From Aphrocallistes beatrix (lineage: Eukaryota > Porifera > Hexactinellida > Sceptrulophora > Aphrocallistidae), in contig OY725495.1 in assembly GCA_963281255.1 (NCBI GenBank), forward strand, positions 2,480,001 to 2,544,000: a stretch of DNA of 64,000 nucleotides. The letters are read 5' to 3'. The position numbers were made by a program, and so were the translations under genes. Position 1 is the first letter of the stretch, and every line of letters begins with the position of its first letter. The notes beneath the pieces are model-generated. The model made no database searches. It was not told the DNA's origin and worked only from the letters and a program-made list of their open reading frames with translations. Below are positions 10,735 through 22,850 of this stretch, piece after piece.

Positions 10735-11155
10735 AGTAACGAATTGATTGAAGAAACTGCTAGGCGCAGAAAGCTGTTTTTTGGCATGTTGGAGTCTTTT
10801 GGCTATGGCTTGACTAAATTCTGAGCTCAGACGAAAATGTCCACTCATCGTGCAATTATGACGTCATTCTCACCTTTTTATAATTAGAAATTTCAGTTTT
10901 TCAACTATAACACAGCCATTTTAGGAAATAAAAGGTGAAATTTTAATAGAATGTGTATATTAATGTATCTCACATATGATACAACTCTCATCCAAAATGA
11001 TCACTCATCATATGTTATGACATCATTATTACGCATCAAAAATTGAAAAACTGACAAATTTGGTCATTTTTCGAGCGATATCGATTATGACAGTAGGACA
11101 GATTTATTTAGAAATGTCTTCTCCCTGCGCTGCGAAAGCAAGCGAAGCGCGCTTG
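10735..11155 (+). mobile_element. Helitron with internal deletion and missing 5' end
   Basis: Starts at GTAACGAATTGATTGAAG, runs through the body, then jumps from the TTTATTTAGAAATG block directly to the terminal GCGCTGCGAAAGCAAGCG hairpin, ending CTTG at 11155. Confidence 0.8.
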
Positions 11156-12074
11156 TAATTACTTTAACAAAATTGTTAAAATGAGGAAAGATTATAATAG
11201 AAAACGATGGGAAATATTGTTTATAGTTGGTTCTCTCTAATTGTCCTTATAGGACAATTAAAGAGGACTTCCTCTACATAGAAAAGTACGTAGTAGTAAT
11301 AGTACTCTACCATATAGTAATTGGTATTACTATAGATTGTGTAGTAGATTTTGATATAGAAAAATCAATGAAAGTAAGTGAAATAGTCTGATTTCGATTT
11401 AAATATACACTAACTGGACAAAAGTATCACTACACTTCCTTCCCATACAAAAAATTCTAATTTAGATATTTTCTAAAGGGGAATGCATTCAAACTCAAGG
11501 AGATATTAAGAATCTGATTCTATACTCGAAATCTACAAATTCGAATTAGTCATAGTGATAGGTTAATGATAAATTACTCACTCCAATAGCTAAAATTATC
11601 AGTCTGTGCCACCTGAGGCTATTCATCACCATATCTATTCAAATGTATATATTTCGAATCTAAAACCCGATTTGTTGTATCCTTTAAAGTTTAATAATAT
11701 TCATTGTCACCAGTAAACTCATGCTAAACAATACCTATGCTAATATGATTTTTTTAATTTTTATAACACTTGTATACAGTAGAATTCGGTTAGTACGATA
11801 TTGATGCACTAGTGTTAATTTCTAAAGTAGTTTAATGCGAATTTGGAGAGTTAGCATTGGTCTTCCTGTTTTTTGAAGAGTTGGCTCTACTGGATTTTTG
11901 GAGGGGTGGTATCAATTCTACTCGAATTTTGGATGAGTTTGCATTAGTTCTAAATGATCAATTATTGGTACGTAAATACTCATTGTTATGTTTCCTAAAA
12001 TACTATTCAACCACTCTCTCATTAAATTAAAATGCCACTTTCACTTTATTTAGATCATGATTTATTTCGATATA
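11156..12074. other. No gene; decayed MITE ends
   Basis: At 11408 a Tc1-type MITE end is seen (CACTAACTGGACAAAAGTAT). At about 11775 a pogo-like end is seen (CAGTAGAATTCGGTTAGTAC). Neither has a clear partner. The rest is AT-rich and non-coding. Confidence 0.4.
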
Positions 12075-13974
12075 TCCTTACTATTAAAACTCGATTATTG
12101 TATATATATATATATACAGTTTGTTTCAAAAGTATTGGCACTAAATTTAAATACTAGAATTTTGAAAGTGAGATTCGTTAACGCACGATTTTTAATTTTA
12201 TTATTATAATAGGGTTATGTAAATGTTAGAACCAGAATTCTAGTAATTCTTTTTCTCCCTTTTCGATTTTAGGTAAATTTTGATGCGTTTGGGTATATAG
12301 AATACGAATTTTTATATAAAAATAAGGGTGAAAGTCTCCCACTCGTGAAGGATAACTATTTCCAATTCTGTCAAGTCAGTGAATTCTTGAGCACACAGTC
12401 TGTGATTGAGTACCCCCCAGATGTTTTATATAGGGTTTAAGTCCGGTGAGTAAACTGGCCATTCCAATAACTTCAGATGTTGACTCTCTTTCTATGATTT
12501 ACTGAACTGAATCGAATTGTCTTCCTACATTATCCATCAATCTGAGTAGTACACAACTGTAATCTCAATTAAACACTCATTCAGGGTATCAATGTACATC
12601 TTAGAAGTGAAATTAGATGTGAAGACCTTCAATAAAGTATCCTCTCTAGCTGAAATACCGGCACATATGTGTAGCTTTGATGTGTAACTTTTCATCCTAA
12701 AACGGGATTTTCATTTGCTTTCGTCCACATCTCCACGCTACCTCGATTTAGCAGGACGGAACGTTCATCAGTGAAATAGACGCTTTTCCAGGTGTCCTTG
12801 ATATGACTTTTCATCATTGAAGTCTTTCCACACCTGTTTCATGTGTAATAAATGGTCCCATGGTGGGGGATTTATAGTTAACCCCGAAACTTTGAGTAGC
12901 TCGATAGACGTGGAAGTAGAGGGAGCATTTGAAATTTAGAAGATTGGCGTGAAGAGAGCGTATATACATCTTTGGGAAACAGTTTAGAGTTCTTATGATT
13001 GATTTTTTGTGTGAAAAACTAGTAACTCTAGGACGTTCGCTGAATTTTTAGTATACCAATCTATTTTTATCTCGAATTAGTGATTTATTCGGAAAAGGTC
13101 CTCATTGGCCTTCCAGTTCTTCGCGAAATATTTCCTACTGAAGTAGTCCCTGCATCAATTAACATTTTTATCGTCTTCCTTTGATCAAATTGAGTCATTC
13201 TAGAAGCTAATACATTTAAAGTAGGCATTCATAAACGAGAAATATGAAACAAATCTGCTTTGAAGAACTTGATTTTGAAATTGTGATTTTTCCAATAGCG
13301 AAGAGTTTTCAAAAGGCACTTCATAAAATGCAATTATAAAAACGACTTTCTGAAGTCAAAACTTGATTTGTGGATATAATATGCAACAAGATTGGGTATA
13401 TGATACATGAGAAACTGCATTGTACTCAATTGGCAGATGCATTTTTGAATTAGCAAAGAGTGCCAATACTTTTGAAACAAACTGTATATCTGTAACGAAT
13501 TGATTGAAGAAACTGCCCGCGCAAAAAGCTGATTTTTGGCTTGTGGGAGTGTTTTGGCTATGGCTCCAGTAAGTTCTGAGTTCACAGCAAAATGTCGACT
13601 CATCATGGAATTATGACGTCATTGTCACATTTTTAAAAGTTAAGCAACACAGTTATTCGGGCATAACTCAGCCATTATAGGAGATAGAAGGCTGAAATTT
13701 TAATAGAATCTGTATATTAACAAGTCTCACATATGATGCAGCTATCATTAAAAATGATGACTCATCACTTTGCTATGACATCATCATTACTCATCAAAAA
13801 TTGACAAATTTGGGGGTTTTTCGAGTGATATCGATTTTAAAACTAAGATGAACATATTTAGAGATGATATATCCCGTTTAATTAACCAATGTCACCTCCA
13901 GGCGACCGAAGGGAGCCCCCGGCGGACACAAAGTGTCCGCCAGCCGCGCAGCGCAAGCAAGCGAAGCGCGCTTG
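12075..13974 (+). mobile_element. Complete Helitron split by a Tc1 element
   Basis: The 5' end TCCTTACTATTAAAACTCG (12075) is followed by (TA)n. A 1368-bp Tc1 element sits in that tract, after which the Helitron resumes at 13485 and ends at GCGCGCTTG (13974). It is flanked by A and T. Confidence 0.9.
12117..13484 (-). mobile_element. Complete Tc1-like element, 1368 bp, dead transposase
   Basis: Perfect-looking terminal inverted repeats begin CAGTTTGTTTCAAAAGTATT, and the element is flanked by TA inside a (TA)n tract. The minus strand holds a decayed transposase. Near 12780 is the first catalytic block (YFTDERSVLLNRGSVEMW) and near 12430 the C-terminal block (SPDLNPI with a stop for the expected E, then NIWGVLN). 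Stops and frameshifts are numerous. Its best motif match in this window is the 325-aa transposase at 44757. Confidence 0.85.
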
Positions 13975-14640
13975 TTCATATTAAATGCACTATAATTCAT
14001 TTATTGGAAGACTATTTTTCCCGCTTCCATGTTTGCATTAATGAATGTCTACTCCCTATACTCGAGTAGAGCTGTATCTTGATATGTTGACTTGCGTGGT
14101 ATATTTTCACGCTTATTATATTATTTAGACATCTACCATAGCTATTGTAATTATAGTGATATGTTAACACGCTTTAAGGTTAATTTGATATTGTTTATTA
14201 CAACTTTTGTTTTGATATATGACCTACTTCAGTCATGATGAAAACGGGACGCGGCGTTGAATTCCCGCTTTTGACATGTCGATACGTAATAGAAAGGTAT
14301 ACATTTACTGTAAAACGGGACGGTTGGCATGTATTTTCGGTTGTAACGATGCTAGTAGATCATCATTCAGAATGGTGATTGTAATAAACACATGCTAGGA
14401 GTTCTAACATGAAGTGGCCGTTATAGACAGTTTTAGGCCCGCAAGAGACCGAAAACGGATGGCCCACTGGCCTTGTTGAGCAGGTGAACAAATATTAGGT
14501 AAACTGGCAAAAGTTTGTTAATTCAGTTTTTTTGTTTACGAAGCATAATTTGAGCTTTATTAAATAGTGTTGTTAAAACACGCAAGAGAAGCAATAAATA
14601 TTAGCTAGCTAGTATTTAGTTAATCAATCATTAGTCAACT
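13975..14640. other. No recognisable gene
   Basis: Sequence of mixed composition with a few CG-containing words around 14240-14480. I found no coding frame with family resemblance and no repeat match in the window. Confidence 0.4.
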
Positions 14641-14654
14641 AAAATTTTCCCATT

Positions 14655-14892
14655 AGAATTGACTGATCTGTACGATTCACATCCATGGTTCATTAACCTT
14701 GTAACAGGGTCGAAATATTTATCATAATTGGTAATATAGATACCTAGTGACATCGTAGAATCGCAACCAGAGTAACGTAACCATTCTATTCTTCTCCACT
14801 GATGCTCAGGGCTATGCTGCTTTGTTGCAACGAAGACATCCGTGCTGAATATCTTCGCGACATTAACAATTTCGACTTCACTAGCCCATAGG
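14655..14892 (-). pseudogene. OTU-domain protease, C-terminal fragment
   Basis: On the minus strand an uninterrupted stretch reads through WASEVEIVNVAKIFSTDVF, VATKQ, a WLRYSG tract and GIYITNYDKYFDPV. It is clearly the same family as the longer OTU protein at 36870-37496 (shared TDVF(I)VATKQ and RYSG). The final block corresponds to the catalytic-histidine region (usually NHFD); here the histidine position is Tyr (KYFD). It lacks the N-terminal half with the catalytic cysteine. It abuts a foldback fragment at 14911, so it is truncated. Confidence 0.7.
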
Positions 14893-14910
14893 GGAAGTCT
14901 CTTTATAGAA

Positions 14911-15100
14911 CCATAGCCTACTGCATATAAGGCCTCACAGTAACTTGCGGATTGGGACTAGGAATGCGGTAGAAGATGGTTGAACAAATACAGCTCAGGA
15001 TATATAAATATGGTGTCAAAGTACACATATCCGTTGTTAAAATTTAGAGTAATCACCATATGATTCGTAATAAGTTATATTTGTGTCAAATTTGGTGATT
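14911..15100 (+). mobile_element. Foldback-element fragment
   Basis: Starts CCATAGCCTACTGCATATAA and follows the first arm of the foldback family to the shared word CAAATTTGGTGATTTT, where it turns into Helitron sequence. Confidence 0.75.
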
Positions 15101-15255
15101 TTTCGAGTGATATCGATTTTAACACTATGATGGACATATTTAGAGATGTTGTCCCCATTATAATTAACCAATGTGATCCCAGGCGACCGAAGGGAGCCTC
15201 TGGCGGACAGAAAATGTCCGACAGCCGCGCAGCGCAAGCAAGCGAAGCGCGCGTG
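15086..15255 (+). mobile_element. Helitron 3' third, joined to a foldback fragment
   Basis: From TTTTTCGAGTGATATCG the sequence is Helitron body up to a slightly mutated 3' end (GCGCGCGTG|T). Confidence 0.8.
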
Positions 15256-15275
15256 TATATTTATATATTTATATA

Positions 15276-15582
15276 CAGTAGGACGTCAGTTATCCGAACG
15301 GGTTGGGACCGAGGGGGTTCGGATAACTGAAGTTGTTATGTAATTATATAGAAAAGTTCGTCAGTTGTACTAAGTAGTCATAATGATGAATATGGATAAA
15401 ATACATATTGATCTATATACGTATCATCAATATTATATAAAATGATGGCAGTGTAGTACTTTCAATTCTCAACTCAGGGATGCATCATTTATAAATTTAG
15501 TATATTTTAGTTTGGTCAACCAAGGGGTTCCGATAGCTGAAGTGTTCGGCTAACTGAAGTTCGTATAACTGGCGTTCTACTG
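15276..15582. mobile_element. Pogo-like MITE, 307 bp
   Basis: Inverted termini CAGTAGGACGTCAGTTATCC and GGCGTTCTACTG, each flanked by TA. Subterminal GGTTCGGATAACTGAAG motifs repeat near both ends. It has no coding content. Confidence 0.7.
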
Positions 15583-15599
15583 TATATACTTGTATATAT

Positions 15600-15787
15600 C
15601 TGTAACGTAACGATTGAATAAACTGCCAGGCACAGAAAGCTGATTTTTGTCATGTTTGAGTCTTTTGGCTATGGTTCCACTAAGTTCTGACCTCAGACGA
15701 AAATTTCCGTTCATCTTGGAATTATGACGTCATTATCACCTTTTTTATAATTTGAAATTTCAGTATTTCGACTATAATTCAGCCAAA
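15600..15787 (+). mobile_element. Helitron 5' fragment
   Basis: Starts CTGTAACGTAACGATTGAA and ends inside the body at TTCAGCC; no 3' end. The next 800 bp (15788-16590) hold no gene that I recognise. Confidence 0.75.
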
Positions 15788-16589
15788 AAGTATTTGTGGA
15801 GCTAAAGAGAGTTATCGATGGGAAAGGTAGCTGTAACATCGTCAAAATATAGCGTAGACTAAGTTGACTAATTCATTGAAAGATGATGTTTAGAATTATG
15901 AATTATTCAAATAATGAATCATTCAAAATCTCAAACATTAGTGCAGATTCTATGCCCAAAAGTGGTCAAAAGGTTGCTCATGTTATATATCTCTAACATT
16001 GCTCAGTCCCTTAGCGAATATCAAATATTTTTTTCATTATTTTAGTTTCAAATTTTGAGTAATTCATTGATAATTCATGAATTAGTCAACTTAGAGCGTA
16101 GGTGTTTCTCCAGGAGGGATTGTAGTTTCGTAGCAACACGGCTGTGGTCATGCGAGCAAGTTCGGTGGGCGAGAATTAGGCCCATTGGAATGCCTTGATC
16201 TTCAAGATGGTAAGTGTGTAATCCTTCTATGATATAGCTGTAACTTAAGAACTTTTGTAGAAGCTTGAGCTTTTGTACAACTTGTCAATTGTCTCTTGGA
16301 TGTCTGATGTCAGGAAGGAGTTAGCTTAGATAATGGGAATGATTAGTAGGCCGAGATAATTTCCACAAAGCCATGTAGCTGAGCTTTTATGATTAACAAT
16401 GGGTCGTATGATTGGAAATAGTGTGGAAGGGGTTATGCTGGTGAGCGATCGTCGGTGGGGGTGGTCTTAGCGAAGTTTCGATGGCTATAAGGGTGTTGAT
16501 TAAGTTGTTGAGGGGTCAGTTAGGTATTCTGAAGGGTGAACACGAGTCACTTTGTTCTCGATGTAAAGTTGGTAGAGGTATGTTATTGT

Positions 16590-17397
16590 ATCATTGGGAT
16601 AATGATGTTATTACATGCAAAACATGAAGCTGAAGAGTTTATTTCCTCTTGTATCATCTGAAGATATAGACATGCTACCAATACTAGTAGAGAGAGATTT
16701 GTTGACGTGCAAAAGCTTACTGCTACCTTTGGTCACGACATATGCAGTGCACTTTCTGGAATGCTACTTTCACAGGATGTGATACGGTTAGAACTTTTGG
16801 AAGAAAAGGTAAGATCAGTGCTTTTAAGTTAATTCAGATGAACAGAAATTACAAATCATTATTTCCAAGCTGGGAAAGGAATTGTCAATTACAAACACTT
16901 TTCAGTGTGCTTCAAGAGTTCACCTGTAAGTTATATGCTTACAAATGCTCATCTACCACTGTGAACGAGCTATGCTATCAATTGTTCAGGGAAAATAAAT
17001 GGGAGGTCGAATCAGGACATTTGCTCCCTTGTGGAAATTGCCTTTTCATGTATTGTCTTCGTGCAAATTTCCAGACTGGAGTGTGGCATCGAGTTCTTGA
17101 AGATACTTAATCCAAGTGGTCATGGGTGAACCATTGGAGATGGGGAAATTGAGATTTACTGGATGGCAGGATTACCAGTCCCAGAAGTCATCATTGAATT
17201 CTTATCTTGCAAGTGCACCTCAGTCTGCAAGTTACCAAGTTTCCAGTGCCTTGCCAAACGGTTTAAAATGCACCATTTCATGCAGTCTGCAAGACTGCAA
17301 CCATTGGCAGGAAGATAACAATACAATGCTAGATTCTGATCCAAAAGATTACTCAGATGATAATGATGATGAGGGACTTAATTGTGATATATATTGA
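16590..17397 (+). pseudogene. Decayed Cys-rich protein of unknown function
   Basis: Two overlapping-frame open stretches (16742-17110 and 17116-17397) form one decayed gene. The first holds a TGCDTV block followed by GRKGKISAFKLI. This resembles the TGCDTTS..G.GK...... block of a large family of uncharacterised animal proteins often linked to mobile DNA. Just before it, in another frame, lies an acidic helix ending GHDICSALSGM. The end of the family, a cysteine cluster, is recognisable near 17200-17310 (CKCTSVCKLPSFQCLANG in one frame, CTISCSLQDCNHW in the next). An acidic C-terminus (DSDPKDYSDDNDDEG) follows. At least two frameshifts are needed to join the parts. I do not know its function; no transposon ends were located around it. 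Confidence 0.5.
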
Positions 17398-17399
17398 TC

Positions 17400-18990
17400 A
17401 GTTGGTGTACTGACATTTTTGTTACAATGAAAAATGACAAACGTAGTCGAGTTATCCACAAGGAATGTTGAATTATACCACTTTATATTTGCATAAACTG
17501 TCAAGACAAAGTGATGCCAAATTCAAAATTTGGATCTGCCTCATGGACTTAAAGCAAATCCCTGATCACCAAAAGCTTTTTGGATTTGAGGGGTCACAAG
17601 GTCATATATTCATTGCATTTTATCACCCTACCAACACCATATCAACCCAAGAATGTGACAACATACCATCTTCAAAACATGTTTTAACCTATCAATTGAC
17701 CTCTCTTTCGAATCCGCTCGGTCATCTGAGTGCAACTAGAAGCTTAAAACCCATATCTAAGGTCATTTAATAATATTTTTGTGAAAAGAGGTTTCGTCCG
17801 GATATCTGACAGTCGGTCAGGAATAACGACAGTAATAACCAAAAGCTACTATCCAATCATATATTTTCCAACTCTAGGAGTATTTACCTTGCCAAAAATC
17901 TGCATTAGCATTAGTCTCTCGATTTGGACCCACCTCTGGCTCTTGGACTAACGGTTTAGAATTTAGTTTCAGAGAGAGTAGATCCGATGATATTGTAGGA
18001 TTCAGAAATGTCTTTCTTAAATAAATTTAGAATGGCAAGAATGTTGTCGACTGAGCAGTTGAGTTGCGAGATATTATTATACTCTCTTTGCCATTTAGGT
18101 ATTTTAAAATCTTCACGAGTGAATACTTTATTAGGAATGTCTGATTTTATGTGAAATCTAGCTCAAATTGTATTACCTCTTTGGCGAAAATTAACATTGA
18201 CAACAGGTAGAAGTACAGCAAGTGGGTATTCTCGGGTTTTTTGGTTGATATGATGTTTATGCCAAATTTAGTTATGAGTGTCAAACTTGTTGTTTTATTG
18301 GACTCATTTCAGGTAAGAATGGTATGCGCATAAGATGTCCAGATGTTTTAACGATTCAGCTTTAGTTGCGAGTTTAATGAAGTAGAGATAGGTATGTGTT
18401 GTCCATGAGAGCTGATATCACTTGAGTTTTGCGGATGTTAAGCTTTTCTGCTAGTACTTTTCTGTCATTATAGTGTGCTCCTCTTGACTTCCAAAAGTTT
18501 CTTCTTTTGCACCCAAACTCAGCTCTTTGATGAAAGAATCTTGATCTAGAGGTTAAACAATAAGAATATCAGAATTGATTTCCAGATACTAAACTTTGTT
18601 ACAATAAAATAATGTAGAATGAATATTTACCTCTAGTTTATATTATTTCTAATGGATGGCGTCTTACATTCTTTTGATCCAATTTTTATAATCAGAATAT
18701 ATTCTAAATTGCTGAATTCAGAATGATTAATTTGATTAAGTAAACTAATTACTTTATCATCTTTTGGTCGATAATTTCGGGATATTGAATAGCTATCTTG
18801 GTAGTTTTAGGACTTGATGGTTTTTTGTGTATAACGAGATGGCTTTCAGTAACTTCAGATATAGTGTGAGATCCGTGATATTTTCCCTCCTTTTTGAAAC
18901 CTGCTATATTCTTCGCTTTGTTGATACTCTGTACCAGGATGTTATACAGCCCTCCGGAGATACGCTCCTAGTCTCAAACCCATAAATTTT
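17400..18990. other. No confident gene; possible decayed frames
   Basis: An open frame at 17465-17770 (+, 101 aa) has no family resemblance that I can see. On the minus strand near 18400-18545 a short tract reads HYNDRKVLAEKLNIRKTQV. It faintly resembles homeodomain helices 2-3 but lacks the WFQNRR core. The remainder is AT-rich. Confidence 0.3.
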
Positions 18991-20278
18991 CATACGCCTA
19001 AATCGTTAAATAACATTATAATAGAGGGTGAATTGGGCAAAATTTTAAATTTTACGCTCCTAAACACTTTCGGGCTTAAAATCATACGCCTAAAGGAGCG
19101 TCTCGCACTCCTAGATAATCCCTTGCTCTGTACTAAGATTAAATCACCCTCTTCGAATTCGGATCTAGACGAACAAAATATTCGCAATCAATGTGTTTGG
19201 TATCATGTGACTGTGACATCAAAGCTGTGATGCATCATGGAAACTAGGATTACCAAAAATAAATACGAAGTAAAATGCGTCATCTTAACAATGGTAAATA
19301 TAATCGAAAAAGTGTGGAAGAAGTGTTGAAAATATTTGTTCCAGTTGCATAAAAAATTAATTGAGAGACTCTCCTATTACGTTTTACCTTACGATCGTAT
19401 GTTTTCATTTGGATGTTTTATTCTTTCTTAATAGTACTCATGGCAGATACTCTCTTTTTCGATCGATTTTCTTTTATTTAATCGTTCTATTCATTGTCGA
19501 GATTTTGTAGCTTTTAATTTTATTAAGCTTTAAACCGTCATAACTGTATAAAAAGACGCCTTTTCCTTAATCGACTCCAAGAGTTTCCTGACTTGTGTTC
19601 TCTCTAGCGTAGTTAAACCTTGAATGATGACTTTTTGATTGAAAAGAGGCAAAATAGGTTGATTTGTAAATTCCCCAAAAAGTCTTGTTTGAGCAAGAAT
19701 TTATTATAAATTTTAGCCTCCACCCAAAAAATAAATGCCCCCTGTGTAACAAAGTTCTCACTGAGAACAACCACTTGCAAATTAAATTTCCAATCCCCAA
19801 TCATTTTAAGAGCATGATTCAGATTTTTTGCTTAATTTTGGGGGAATCGTCGCTGAGTTGCCTCGACTTTTACCTCAGCTTCTCAGATTGTTTGGTTACT
19901 ATTTTGGCGAGTTATAATGTTTCAAGTTCAATCCCCACGGGAATTACTCATTTTTTGACAATTCACTTCACTTTATGAATCAATTATTATAACAAATATC
20001 CACGCATGTTTGAATTTTTTATTTATGAGTAAATACAATATTTATGCATTTATGCTACGTGCGATGTTGACATCTCCCATAGGAGATGTTAATTATGACT
20101 TGCTACAATATGCAATTTTTAGTATAGTTTCTTTGCACAATAAATTAATTATTGCTTCTTTCTAATTTCCCTTTCGGAGATGGGACTGATTAGATCGAAA
20201 TGACTTTGAAATAATAATACATAATAAATAAGAGTGAATATATGATAACAAGTAATTAATGGTATTTAATTTTACTTT
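18991..20278. other. No confident gene
   Basis: Short open frames on both strands (19033-19230 +, 18990-19187 -, 19685-19978 +) show no recognisable domain. A block at about 20040-20125 (GATGTTGACATCTCCCATAG) recurs inverted at 24115-24195, so part of this region is a dispersed repeat. Confidence 0.35.
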
Positions 20279-22060
20279 ATGTTGAGAAGTAAACAAAATT
20301 ATCACCGTCGTAGGTTTGAAGCTGAGGTCCTTGTTAAGAATCGAGAGCCAGTGTCATATATGTTGAACATGTCCTTCAAGAATTGTTCACTCCAAAATGT
20401 TCGTGTCTTTAAAGCATTGGAAGTTACAGAATATTTGCATGGTGGAAACCGCTACATCACAAAATTAGAAAGTAAGGATCTTATATTAGTATTGAGTCTG
20501 CAAAAAGTTGCAAGTATTTTAGTTTCTATCTTCACTATACACTTGGTACTCCAAATCTATTACAGAACGATAATGTTAAGGAGTTTAACAACAGGTTACT
20601 GTTGGAATCGCTTATTGCATTATGGCCTCTACTAAATTATACACGGAAACCCTAGGAAGCCAGAATCGCAGGGATCATTTGAGAATGCTAATAATCGGGC
20701 ACAAAATATATTGCAAAGTGTCTTGAAAAATGTTGACCACTCTCATTGGGTCAATGAACTAGAGAAAGCAGCATATATGAAGAACACTTCTCTTCACACT
20801 CCTTAATAAGCGTCCATACAAAATCTTATATGGTAGAGACCCAGCTAAGGACTCCGAGATTTTGACATTCCTTCTTCATTACGCCATTCTATCAATTCAG
20901 TTGAAGATCTCGAATCTGTAATTCCAGATTTTGAAATAGAATCTTCTTCAAGTGATATCGATCAACTTTTCCTGTTGGTTCTGGTTTATAATTGCGGATA
21001 TCCCCATACAACTCCGGGCGAAATACAATGAAACTGGACGAAGAGGACAATTTTCTTTATTATACGTTCAGTTTCTCAAAAGGGTCAAAAGAGACAAGCA
21101 GAAAATATGTTGTCAGATACTGTTGAATTTTTGCCTACAGTCTTTGTTGGTGACAATGTTCGAGTTTCAATTCCAAAGGTGGACAGAGAAAATTTTGGGT
21201 TTAAACATATCTTCGGGATTAGAGATGCACCGGATATCCGGTTTATATCCGGTATCCGGCCATTTTCGTTGTTTTGCCGGATATCCGGTCCGGCCGGATA
21301 ATAATAAGTATCCGGCCGGATATTAATATATTGACAAAATTCATGAATTGATGAAATACTACAGTAACAAACTCAAATTATACACTGCGCTATAACAAAC
21401 TTATCGAGAGACTAATAATGAAAATCTAATAATCCTAATTTTTTCTGGATAAAGAGAAGACATTCTCCCTTTTCTCGTAACAATTTGTTGCGCTTTTCTT
21501 CAAATACAATTCCAGCACTACTAAATAATATTTCACTATAAACTGAACTAGGTGGAGCCCTAAATATTTAATCGCAACCCCAACTAAGTTTGGATATGAC
21601 AAAGCATTATCCCATAAAGTTGCTTGTGAAAGTACTGCAAATGATTCCATAGCGGAGTTGTACTATAGTTTTTTGGAGTTTACTTCACAATAATCGTCGA
21701 GCACTCTTTACATATAGCTCTTGTATTGTCAGAGCTGTTGACAACAAAAAACGACCAAATCTCACTCATTGTGAAGTTAATGTGAACCTATTATCAATTG
21801 CAATGTGTAGAAGCTAATAATTGTGAACTTTATAATACCTATGTATTATTCATAGTTAAAACATTGTGGTCCTCAGTGGGTAACCAATAATATCCGGTAT
21901 CCGGCCGGATAACCGGATAGGTAATTTTCCTATCCGGGGCATCTCTATTCGGGATCATCACTGATAAAATTGGAATCTATTTCAATATCAGCTCGAGTGA
22001 GGAAATTTAAATCGAAAATACATTAGGAGCGAATTCGGACTCTGGAACGATTGTTACATA
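20279..22060 (+). pseudogene. Retroviral-type integrase remnant (Ginger/KRBA2-like), split by a hAT MITE
   Basis: Across several frames the plus strand gives a decayed integrase. The second catalytic block is near 20545-20600 (GTPNLLQNDNVKEFNNR, with V for the usual G). The third block is near 20645-20690 (PRKPESQGSFENANN, containing the E). After it come a KRPYKILYGRDPA tract near 20810 and a C-terminal VGDNVRVSIPKVDR block near 21150. This last order (GR-P followed by VGD.VRV.IP.VDR) matches the integrases of Ginger transposons and of the domesticated KRBA2-type proteins. The C-terminal domain (FGFKHIFGI, then ITDKIG at 21958) is interrupted exactly by the hAT MITE at 21220-21947. Frameshifts and stops exclude function. 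No LTRs or terminal repeats were found, so retrotransposon versus Ginger DNA transposon remains open. Confidence 0.7.
21220..21947 (-). mobile_element. hAT MITE with transposase tail and perfect 8-bp TSD
   Basis: The termini are TAGAGATGCACCGGAT and its near complement (ATCCGGGGCATCTCTA). The 8-bp target duplication TTCGGGAT is present on both sides (21212-21219, 21948-21955). Taking it out restores the integrase frame (IFGIITDK). Near each end GGATATCCGG-like motifs are repeated. On the minus strand around 21430-21630 there is a remnant of the hAT dimerisation domain (YPNLVGVAIKYLG, then SSAGIVFEEKRNKL in another frame), so it derives from a full hAT element by internal deletion. Confidence 0.9.
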
Positions 22061-22236
22061 CTCCCGCAAAATATGTTTCCATAGGTCGTAAAATGTAAAA
22101 TTACTGTTCTTGCAAAGATCTGGCTATCCTTGTACAAGCATCTCTCACTCTAAAGAAATAGGAAAAGGTCAAAATTTTGATTCCACATTGAAATCACCGA
22201 CAAATTCGACTATACAAAAGGGAGTTTTTTTCTGAT

Positions 22237-22850
22237 TTGTCTGAAGTTAGTGAGAGTAAAATGCCAAAACAATTAAGCAATGAAGACTACACTCCAAAAT
22301 CAATTTATGGATTCAGAGCGAAAGAAACTAACTTTGTCGGGATATCTGACAGTTCTAGTCTGTCTTTAGGAAATGATATTTTCGAGACTGATAGTTCTGA
22401 CAGTGAGCATTTAGATAATATCTTCGATACAGTAGGATAATTATTGTTAGTTTCGCTGACCTTGAAAAAATTTTTTTTTACTTGGGGAGATTTTCACCAA
22501 AGTATTGGTTTACAGAACACATGCAGTATCGACAACTTTTGACACTAATTAGTCTACGCATTGACCAAATACAAAGAATTATCATTAAGCTGGAAATACC
22601 ACTAAAGGATAACTTGCCGAAAATAACGTTTTATATCCAATTGAGAAAGTTCGATTCGCTACGCTATTTGCTGGCAAAGAGAATGAATATCAAGTTTGAA
22701 ATAAGTAAATAAGTTTCTTCGGATCTGAGTATAACATGATTCAGAGGTTGTTAATTTCGGATTGTGCACACAAAAATACCCACTGTACTTTTATGTTTCC
22801 ATGCTGCTCTGTTTTGTTCACAATCAAACAACGTGTCAGTTATTTACTAC
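22237..22850 (+). other. Uncharacterised open frames after the integrase
   Basis: Frame 22237-22440 (67 aa) is acidic and serine-rich. Because it follows the integrase C-terminus it could be a tail of that element. Frame 22482-22712 has no visible domain. I do not assign a function to either. Confidence 0.25.

Noticed and set aside
18400-18545. Possible homeobox on the minus strand (NDRKVLAEKLNIRKTQV)
   Set aside because: Helix 2 and the start of helix 3 look similar, but the WFQNRR core is absent and no flanking frame supports it.
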